A stretch of DNA of 5,405 bases, from positions 1 to 5,405 of the forward strand of contig JAYOFM010000168.1 of NCBI GenBank assembly GCA_038117225.1, read 5' to 3'. Under the pieces are notes generated by a model that had not been told where the DNA came from, made no database searches, and worked only from the letters and a program-made list of their open reading frames with translations. The DNA is from JAYOFM01 sp038117225 (GTDB lineage: Bacteria > Pseudomonadota > Alphaproteobacteria > Rhodospirillales > Casp-alpha2). The translations under genes and the position numbers were made by a program. Each line of letters starts with the position of its first letter. The first letter of the stretch is position 1. Positions 1 through 4,317 of the stretch are shown piece after piece.

Positions 1-48
1 GATCAGTGTGAGGCCAACGCTCTTACACCACCTCCAGGGACACTATCC
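1..48. mobile_element. Probable right or left end of an IS256-family insertion sequence (partial)
   Basis: Read on the minus strand from base 47 to base 20, this stretch begins GATAGTGTCC and ends GGTGTAAGAG. From memory, the terminal repeat of IS256 itself begins GATAAAGTCC and ends TGTGTAAAAG, at almost the same length (27 versus 28 nt), giving about 8 of 10 matches at each end. The tip of the element would lie at about base 47-48 and its body to the left, outside the window. No transposase coding sequence is visible in the 48 bases. IS256-type elements usually duplicate 8-9 bp of target, so the bases right after 48 would be one copy. This is inferred from one end only; chance similarity remains possible. 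Confidence 0.45.
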
Positions 49-161
49 TATTTCGCGTTTTTTCGCACGAACGAGCCGCTAATTCGAAAAAATCCACTAT
101 CCGTCTACGGTTACCGAGGGAGGGTGTTGATTTCAAAATGAAAAACCAAAGAATTGCGCGC

Positions 162-176
162 TTGAGTAAGGGTTAT
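162..176 (+). promoter_or_regulatory. Degenerate CtrA-like site upstream of flp
   Basis: TTGA, seven bases, then TTAT: each half differs by one base from the known alphaproteobacterial CtrA box TTAA-N7-TTAA. In Caulobacter the pilin gene pilA is a CtrA target, so the place is sensible. A 6-of-8 match in an AT-rich stretch can easily arise by chance. Confidence 0.2.
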
Positions 177-288
177 TGACTTCCGAATCCGCTTTTGACA
201 GGGTGTTATGAAATACGACGATGAGACGATCTGCATCGCCACTCGATAGCTGAATCGATGCAAGCGAAGAAACTTTCTGAGTAAGAAT

Positions 289-294
289 AGGAGA
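289..294 (+). promoter_or_regulatory. Ribosome binding site of the pilin gene
   Basis: AGGAGA lies 8 nt before the ATG at 303. It is one of the two clear Shine-Dalgarno sequences in the window and fixes the pilin start. It suits a highly translated structural protein. Confidence 0.8.
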
Positions 295-302
295 TCTCGA
301 CA

Positions 303-482
303 ATGGTTGCCAAATTCTTCCGGTTCGCGAAAGAATTTTCAAATGACCGCGACGGTGCCACGGCGATCGAATACGGTCTGATCGCGGCTCTGGTGGCTGT
401 TATCATCATCGCCGGCGTCACGCTGCTCGGCACCGATATCGGCAACACCTTTAACAACGTCGCCAACAGCCTTACTCAGTAA
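303..482 (+). CDS. flp: Flp/Fap-type (type IVb) pilin prepilin
   Basis: This is a 59-residue major pilin precursor of the Flp family, the subunit of Tad-type adhesive pili. Residues 1-18 form a short, basic, hydrophilic leader ending DRDG. Prepilin peptidase should cut after Gly18, leaving a mature pilin of 41 residues that begins ATAIEYGLIAAL. Glu at mature position 5 and Tyr at position 6 are the family hallmarks. Residues 24-43 form the hydrophobic helix that packs in the fibre core and anchors the subunit in the inner membrane before assembly. The tail GNTFNNVANSLTQ is typical. Length is normal for the family (about 50-65). The ATG follows a strong AGGAGA. The next gene encodes the matching peptidase, but no other tad/cpa assembly gene is visible, so the secretion machinery must be encoded elsewhere. 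Confidence 0.93.
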   Translation: MVAKFFRFAKEFSNDRDGATAIEYGLIAALVAVIIIAGVTLLGTDIGNTFNNVANSLTQ

Positions 483-620
483 GCGCTGCGTGGCTGGCGG
501 CCGACTGCGGCTTTGGCTGCGGCGCCGTCCCAGGCTTAGGCCGGGCCGGAATTGCCGTATCAGATTTACGCAAGAGGTCTGCCTGTTTAAAGGGGGCTTG
601 AGGAAGCGGGTTGGAGGGCC

Positions 621-648
621 TGTTTCGTCCGGTGGTCAGGACGAAGCA
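621..648. other. 10-bp stem-loop in the flp-cpaA intergenic gap
   Basis: TGTTTCGTCC (621-630) pairs with GGACGAAGCA (639-648) around the 8-nt loop GGTGGTCA; nine pairs are Watson-Crick and one is a G-T wobble. No T-run follows on either strand, so it is not a classical intrinsic terminator. It sits in the 264-base gap between the pilin stop and the peptidase ATG. It could stabilise the 3' end of a short abundant pilin mRNA, attenuate readthrough into the peptidase gene, or be an operator. The rest of the gap (483-620, 649-746) shows no gene, only a weak 4-bp hairpin GCCG/CGGC at 500-511 followed by TTT, and a lone TATTAT at 664-669 with no -35 partner. Confidence 0.5.
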
Positions 649-746
649 CGTCCGCGTGATCCCTATTATCCGATCTATCGATTGAAACTCATGGTTTTCG
701 CCGCAGTCGCGAATCCACGATTGGATTGGCGTCCGGTGCGACCGGC

Positions 747-1304
747 ATGACTCCCGACGTGGTTAGTGCCGGCGAAATCAGCCAGGCCATTTTTGGCGGC
801 ATGTTCGCAGCCGCTCTCGTCTATGCCGCCTGGTCCGATGTGCGGACATTGGAAATTTCTAATTCGATCTCGCTCATTATCGCCGGCGCCTTCATCGTGG
901 CGGCGATGCTGGGCGGACTGGATGGCGCCGCCCTCCTCCACCATGGCAGCGTCGCGCTTGCGTTCCTGATCGGTGGGGCGCTACTGTTTGGCGTCGGTAT
1001 TTTTGGTGGCGCGGACGCCAAGTTGCTGGCCGCGATTGGGTTATGGCTCGATTGGAATATCGCCGGGCCGTTCCTGTTTGTTGTCGCCGTTTGTGGCGGC
1101 GTGCTGGCACTCGTCGTACTGGTGATCACGCGGCTGGCACCGTTGCGCCATGCGATCGCGCCACTGGGATTACCGTGGACCGAACAGGCGAACGGACGCG
1201 GGCAACCGATCCCCTACGGCGTCGCCATCGCCGCCGGTGGCGTGTTCATGCTGCCACGAATGGCCACGATACCCGATTTCATTCGTGACCTGATCACCGG
1301 TTAA
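747..1304 (+). CDS. cpaA: CpaA-type prepilin peptidase (family A24A, short form)
   Basis: This integral inner-membrane aspartic protease removes the leader of Flp prepilins. Counting from ATG 747 it has 185 residues. The first catalytic aspartate is Asp31 in AAWSDVRTLEISN, matching the family D-x-R-x-x-x-I-x-N pattern. The second is Asp90 in GGADAKLL, matching G-x-x-D-x-K. Several hydrophobic segments follow (about 11-29, 40-56, 66-86, 105-127 and 157-170). The N-terminal zinc-binding methylase domain of full-length PilD is absent, as in other CpaA/TadV enzymes. The start is uncertain: ATG 747 lacks a Shine-Dalgarno sequence, and an in-frame TTG at 726 would add seven residues. No other ATG, GTG or TTG lies between the upstream in-frame TGA (657) and 726. 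The upstream flp product is its obvious substrate. Confidence 0.9.
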   Translation: MTPDVVSAGEISQAIFGGMFAAALVYAAWSDVRTLEISNSISLIIAGAFIVAAMLGGLDGAALLHHGSVALAFLIGGALLFGVGIFGGADAKLLAAIGLWLDWNIAGPFLFVVAVCGGVLALVVLVITRLAPLRHAIAPLGLPWTEQANGRGQPIPYGVAIAAGGVFMLPRMATIPDFIRDLITG

Positions 1305-1327
1305 GACGCCGCGCCCGGGAGCACGAG

Positions 1328-1355
1328 TTGCAGCACACTGCCCATGGATTACAAT
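1328..1355 (+). promoter_or_regulatory. Candidate sigma-70 promoter for the GT2-methyltransferase operon
   Basis: TTGCAG (1328-1333) and TACAAT (1350-1355) are separated by 16 bp. The -10 matches the consensus at five of six bases, while the -35 matches only at TTG. It lies in the 104-base gap after the peptidase gene, about 54 nt before the GTG start. It is plausible but weak. Confidence 0.3.
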
Positions 1356-1394
1356 CAACCGTCGCGTGATGCCATTGCACCGGGACGCGAACGC

Positions 1395-1402
1395 GGAGAG
1401 GA
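1395..1402 (+). promoter_or_regulatory. Ribosome binding site deciding the GTG start at 1409
   Basis: GGAGAGGA ends 6 nt before GTG 1409. It is the clearest Shine-Dalgarno sequence after that of the pilin and supports a GTG start for the glycosyltransferase in place of a later codon. Confidence 0.7.
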
Positions 1403-1408
1403 ACCTGG

Positions 1409-2692
1409 GTGAGTAACGAACAGCCGTCGCCGAACAGTATCGACGAATTGCCATCTGGGGCGCATCGCGTGGTCACGTTTCCGCACGACCCGGCGATTTC
1501 CTTGCACCTCCCCGACAACGACGTCGACGACCCGGAACTTTCCATTGTCATCCCAGCGATGAACGAGGAGGCGGTGGTCGGCGACTTTCTCGCCTGGTGC
1601 GTCGAAGGCATCGCCGACGCTGGAGTCACGACGGAAATTCTCATTCTCGACAGTTCCAGCGACCGCACACCGGACATCGCGCTCGGCGCGGGGGCGCGGG
1701 TCTTGCGGACACCCGTGCGCGGCCTCGGCCGCGCCTATCTGGATGCCTTGCCGATCATTCGTGGCCGGTACGTGATCATGGGAGACGCCGACTGTACGTA
1801 TGATTTCCGTGAACTGAAGCCTTTCATGGCCCGTTTCCATGCCGGCGATAGTTTCGTCATGGGGTCGCGATTCAAGGGCTCGGTCGAACCCGGCGCCATG
1901 CCGGCATTGCACCGCTATTTCGGCACGCCGCTGACCACCTTCATCCTCAACCTTATCTACGGATCACAATTTTCCGACATTCACTGCGGCATGCGCGGCA
2001 TCACACTTGAGGCACTGCAACGCATGAACCTACGTTCGCAATCCTGGGAATACGCGTCGGAAATGGTCGTCAAATCGGTACGCCTCGGCCTGCCGACTTC
2101 GGAAGTGCCGGTGCATTTTCGCAAGGATCGCCCAGGCCGGGTCAGCCACCACAGGCGCATCGGCTGGTTTTCACCATGGCATGCCGGCTGGATCAATCTG
2201 CGGGCCATGCTGATTCATGGCGCCGATTATTTCGTCATGAAGCCCGGCGTAACCCTGCTCGCACTGGGGCTGTTGATGACGCTACCGCTCGCCCTCGGAC
2301 CACTAAGCATCGGCGGCGTAACCTTTTCACTGAACACCATGTTTCTTGGATCGGTTTTCGCCGTGGTCGGGCTGCAGGGCCTTTTTCTCGGATGTATCGC
2401 GGAAAGTCTTTATGACGCCACCGGCGCGGCGCGAAGGCGTTGGCTGTCAGTTTTCGCCTATACGAGAACCACGGTCGCCTGCTTGGCGCTGTTCGTCATC
2501 GGCATCACGCTATGCTTCAAGTTCGTCCGCGACTTTGTCGGCGCCGGGCTCACTGTCAGCCCGGCCATGACTGATACCAATCATATGGCCGTTACCGGCC
2601 TACTGGCGATCGTGCTGGCGTTTACAACGTTTGTCGCAACGCTGACGCTACATGCGGTGGACACGGCAACGGCGGAAAAGTGTGATGGCTGA
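1409..2692 (+). CDS. Membrane-anchored family 2 glycosyltransferase
   Basis: This 427-residue protein has a cytoplasmic GT-A catalytic domain (about 44-260) and a C-terminal membrane part. Visible motifs are SIVIPAMNEE (45-54, nucleotide-sugar binding), DSSSDRT (81-87, where relatives usually have DGSSDxT), GDADCTYD (125-132, the metal-binding DxD), GSRFKGSVEPGAMPALHRY (152-170), SDIHCGMRGI (189-198) and WEYASEMVVK (213-222). These match a widespread bacterial group often labelled dolichol-P-glucose synthetase-like. Four hydrophobic segments follow at about 277-296, 308-331, 352-372 and 393-415, suggesting transfer of a sugar to a membrane lipid, probably polyprenyl phosphate. Sugar and acceptor cannot be deduced. 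The 43-residue acidic N-terminal extension is not conserved as far as I know. Its last eight bases overlap the methyltransferase start, implying one operon. Confidence 0.87.
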   Translation: MSNEQPSPNSIDELPSGAHRVVTFPHDPAISLHLPDNDVDDPELSIVIPAMNEEAVVGDFLAWCVEGIADAGVTTEILILDSSSDRTPDIALGAGARVLRTPVRGLGRAYLDALPIIRGRYVIMGDADCTYDFRELKPFMARFHAGDSFVMGSRFKGSVEPGAMPALHRYFGTPLTTFILNLIYGSQFSDIHCGMRGITLEALQRMNLRSQSWEYASEMVVKSVRLGLPTSEVPVHFRKDRPGRVSHHRRIGWFSPWHAGWINLRAMLIHGADYFVMKPGVTLLALGLLMTLPLALGPLSIGGVTFSLNTMFLGSVFAVVGLQGLFLGCIAESLYDATGAARRRWLSVFAYTRTTVACLALFVIGITLCFKFVRDFVGAGLTVSPAMTDTNHMAVTGLLAIVLAFTTFVATLTLHAVDTATAEKCDG

Positions 2693-3473
2693 CGTCGCGG
2701 ATCGGGCACCGCGGTCAGACAATGCCCCCGAACAGTGGGAGGACCATTGGAGCCGCTTTGCCGAGGCAACGCGACTCAACCCCGCGCAGCGCTACCGATG
2801 CCAGACCATACTTAGGCTGCTCGGCGTGCAAGCGGGTGATATGGCGCCCCGCATCCTCGACATCGGCTGCGGCGCCGGCGATTTACTGACAGCCGTTGGC
2901 GAAAGATTTCCCGCCGCCGAACTGGCCGGCGTCGATCGCAGCGAAAGTGGGTTTCGCGCCACCCAGGCGGCATTACCGACGGTAAGCCTGGTCCATCACG
3001 ATCTGGAAACCGATGGATTGCCGCCAACCGACCTCGCCGGCTGGGCGACCCACGCGGTATGTTCGGAGGTTCTTGAGCACGTGGCCGATCCCGTGCACGT
3101 GTTGGGTCGCGCCCGCCAGCTCATCGCGCCCGGCGGGCGATTGGTCGTTACCGTCCCGGGCGGGCCCAAATCGGCGTTCGACAAGGCGATTGGCCACCGC
3201 CGACACTACACACAGGCGTTGCTCGGCGAGCAGCTGCATGCCGCCGGATTTGAGGTGGATCGGGTCGCGGGTGCCGGATTTCCAATTTTCAATCTATATC
3301 GTCTGGTCGTCATCTCACGCGGCGAACGCCTCACCGGCGATATCGATGGCCGGCCGAGTCTTTCGGCGCGAATCGCCATGGCTGTTTTCAGAAGCCTGTT
3401 TCACTTTGCCCTTCCGGATACGCCCTGGGGCTGGCAGGTGGTCGGCCTTGCGCGGCGACCGACCACCGACTAG
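2685..3473 (+). CDS. Class I SAM-dependent methyltransferase
   Basis: This 262-residue soluble enzyme has a Rossmann-type AdoMet fold. Motif I is ILDIGCGAGDLL (57-68); Asp84 in GVDRSESG should bind the ribose; HHDLE (104-108) holds the acidic residue near the adenine; CSEVLEHVADP (126-136) and PGGRLVVTVPGGP (149-161) are the later motifs of the Methyltransf_11/UbiE-like group. GHRRHYT (170-176) followed by a leucine-rich segment and GF (188-189) is common in methyltransferases from sugar and lipid clusters. The methyl acceptor is unknown; an O- or N-methylated sugar or lipid carrier is plausible given the neighbours. ATG 2685 is chosen because it follows GGCGGAAAAG and overlaps the GT2 stop by 8 nt. 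GTG 2682 or ATG 2652 would add 1 or 11 residues. It ends against a convergent gene. Confidence 0.88.
   Translation: MADVADRAPRSDNAPEQWEDHWSRFAEATRLNPAQRYRCQTILRLLGVQAGDMAPRILDIGCGAGDLLTAVGERFPAAELAGVDRSESGFRATQAALPTVSLVHHDLETDGLPPTDLAGWATHAVCSEVLEHVADPVHVLGRARQLIAPGGRLVVTVPGGPKSAFDKAIGHRRHYTQALLGEQLHAAGFEVDRVAGAGFPIFNLYRLVVISRGERLTGDIDGRPSLSARIAMAVFRSLFHFALPDTPWGWQVVGLARRPTTD
3437..3467. terminator. 9-bp inverted repeat at the convergent gene boundary
   Basis: GGTGGTCGG (3437-3445) pairs perfectly with CCGACCACC (3459-3467) across a 13-nt loop. It occupies the last codons of the methyltransferase, three bases before its stop, and lies just beyond the stop of the minus-strand gene. No T-run follows on either strand, so it is not a textbook intrinsic terminator. 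Its position suits a two-way transcription end point or 3'-end stabiliser. Confidence 0.4.
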
Positions 3474-4174
3474 CGCTGCAGATTATAACGGATGATGCAG
3501 TAGATCGCCCGTACACCGTGCCGCCAGGTGATCTTCTTGCCTTCCGCATAAGTGCGCGACCGATAGCCGATGGCGACCTCGTGAAAACGCGGTGGTGGCT
3601 GGGTTCGCGCCGCCTTGGCGGTGAATTCGGGACAGAAGCCGAAGCACCGTTCTTCGATACGCATGGCGTCAATTACCGGCCGGCGGAACATTTTATAACA
3701 CGTGGACATGTCGGTCAGGCGCAATCCGGTGCACAGGTTCGAAAACGCGGTCAACACGTGATTGCCGAACCGATGGGTAAAACCGAGGAAATGCGAACGT
3801 GCCGAATCCAAAAAGCGCGAGCCGTAAACGATATCGGCGTCGCCAGCGACTATGGGAGCGAGCAAGTTCGCGTAATCAGCTGGATCGTATTCCAGATCAG
3901 CGTCCTGGACGATGATGATATCGCCACGCACCTGGTCGAAAGCGGTGCGCAACGCGGCGCTTTTACCCTGATTATCCGTATGCCTGAACACTCGAATCTC
4001 CGGGTGACGGCGGGCCAGGTTCTCGGCGATGACGAACGACCGGTCGATCGAAGCATCATCGACGATGACGATTTCGCGGTCGAGGTCCAGCACGTCGGCC
4101 CGCAGCACCCTAGAGATGATTTCCTCTAGGGTCTTTTCCTCGTTGAAACACGGAATAACGATGGAAAGTAACAA
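3470..4174 (-). CDS. DPM1-like polyprenyl-phosphate glycosyltransferase (GT2)
   Basis: This 234-residue soluble or membrane-peripheral enzyme should transfer a sugar from a nucleotide donor to polyprenyl phosphate on the cytoplasmic face. Motifs in order: SIVIPCFNEE (4-13), VDDASIDRS (38-46; relatives usually read DDGSTDGT), NQGKSAALR (68-76), QDADLEYDP (90-98, with the metal-binding DAD), YGSRF (117-121), DMSTCYKMFRR (155-165) and the C-terminal signature YRSRTYAEGKKITWRHG (204-220). It lacks membrane helices, as short bacterial DPM1-like proteins do. The sugar cannot be told from the sequence. TTG 4174 is the only usual start codon between the upstream in-frame TAA (4223-4225) and the first motif, and it has no clear Shine-Dalgarno sequence. 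It is divergent from a GT-C enzyme that would use such a product, and its stop overlaps that of the methyltransferase. Confidence 0.9.
   Translation of the reverse strand: MLLSIVIPCFNEEKTLEEIISRVLRADVLDLDREIVIVDDASIDRSFVIAENLARRHPEIRVFRHTDNQGKSAALRTAFDQVRGDIIIVQDADLEYDPADYANLLAPIVAGDADIVYGSRFLDSARSHFLGFTHRFGNHVLTAFSNLCTGLRLTDMSTCYKMFRRPVIDAMRIEERCFGFCPEFTAKAARTQPPPRFHEVAIGYRSRTYAEGKKITWRHGVRAIYCIIRYNLQR
4107..4137 (+). terminator. Terminator-like hairpin inside the 5' end of the minus-strand GT2 gene
   Basis: ACCCTAGAG (4107-4115) pairs perfectly with CTCTAGGGT (4124-4132) around the 8-nt loop ATGATTTC, and the plus strand continues CTTTTCC. Read on the plus strand it has the shape of a weak intrinsic terminator that would stop antisense readthrough. 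On the minus strand it forms a hairpin over codons 15-23 of the GT2 mRNA and could slow or tune translation. The T-run is only four bases, so the terminator role is uncertain. Confidence 0.35.
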
Positions 4175-4221
4175 ACCCGAACCCGCGATAGGTTGTGATC
4201 GCCCGCATTCGGGCCAACCCG

Positions 4222-4227
4222 ATTATA
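4222..4227 (-). promoter_or_regulatory. Candidate -10 box for the minus-strand GT2 gene
   Basis: The minus strand reads a perfect TATAAT about 48 nt before the TTG start at 4174. No good TTGACA-like hexamer lies 16-18 bp further upstream, so it may need an activator. Downstream, in the expected leader, GCCCG/CGGGC (4201-4214) can form a 5-bp hairpin with a CATT loop. Confidence 0.35.
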
Positions 4228-4268
4228 GGAGCGCAGCGTTGCCCGGCACCAGCCGGAACTCGGTCTCC

Positions 4269-4296
4269 AGCACCCGACGTGCTAGGCTTGTATAAG
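4269..4296 (+). promoter_or_regulatory. Candidate operator and -10 box for the GT-C gene
   Basis: AGCAC (4269-4273) and GTGCT (4279-4283) form an inverted repeat with a 5-nt spacer, directly before a -10-like TATAAG (4291-4296). The repeat would lie between the -35 and -10 positions, a usual place for a repressor site. No recognisable -35 is present. The TATAAG is about 22 nt before GTG 4318. Confidence 0.25.
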
Positions 4297-4317
4297 ACTT
4301 CGACAGCAACGGCGCGA

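Larger units (their letters stand above)
49..302 (+). other. Non-coding leader region upstream of the pilin gene
   Basis: This stretch has no convincing gene. Frame 1 is open from base 1 to a TGA at 139-141, but its codon use is unlike the real genes and it matches nothing I recognise. The region is richer in A and T than the rest of the window, as expected of a promoter region. It holds a TTGACA at 195-200 and a TTGACT at 176-181, both -35-like, but neither has a good -10 hexamer at 16-18 bp. It also holds an inverted repeat TTTTTTCG (58-65) / CGAAAAAA (85-92) with a 19-nt loop, and a TCGAT/ATCGA mini-hairpin at about 243-258. The start site of pilin transcription cannot be fixed from sequence alone. 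Confidence 0.5.

Noticed and set aside
41..102. Direct repeat CACTATCC at 41-48 and 95-102, and AGGGTGTT at 121-128 and 200-207
   Set aside because: Eight-base repeats are expected by chance in about 300 bases; no spacing or symmetry suggests a binding array or target duplication.
1..141. Frame 1 open from the left edge to TGA 139, possibly the end of an upstream gene
   Set aside because: Third-position GC is well below that of the real genes, the peptide is unrecognisable, and the first 48 bases are better explained as an insertion-sequence end.
206..466. Minus-strand frame opposite the pilin gene and its leader
   Set aside because: It is a shadow of the clearly real flp gene, with no family features.
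500..514. GCCG-ACTG-CGGC followed by TTT as a flp terminator
   Set aside because: A 4-bp stem and three T bases are too weak to call an intrinsic terminator.
490..750. An 86-codon plus-strand frame from GTG 490 filling the flp-cpaA gap
   Set aside because: Its product is arginine-rich, low in complexity and matches no family; it uses AGG, AGA and CGA codons unlike its neighbours and has no ribosome binding site. Only its TGA overlapping the peptidase ATG is of any note.
1355..1912. Minus-strand frame (185 codons) opposite the first GT2 gene
   Set aside because: It is antisense to a well-supported glycosyltransferase with a good ribosome site, and the translation resembles no family.
3518..4129. 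Long plus-strand frame (203 codons) antisense to the DPM1-like gene
   Set aside because: The minus-strand reading holds every GT2 motif in order, while the antisense product has no recognisable domain; long antisense frames are common in GC-rich genes.
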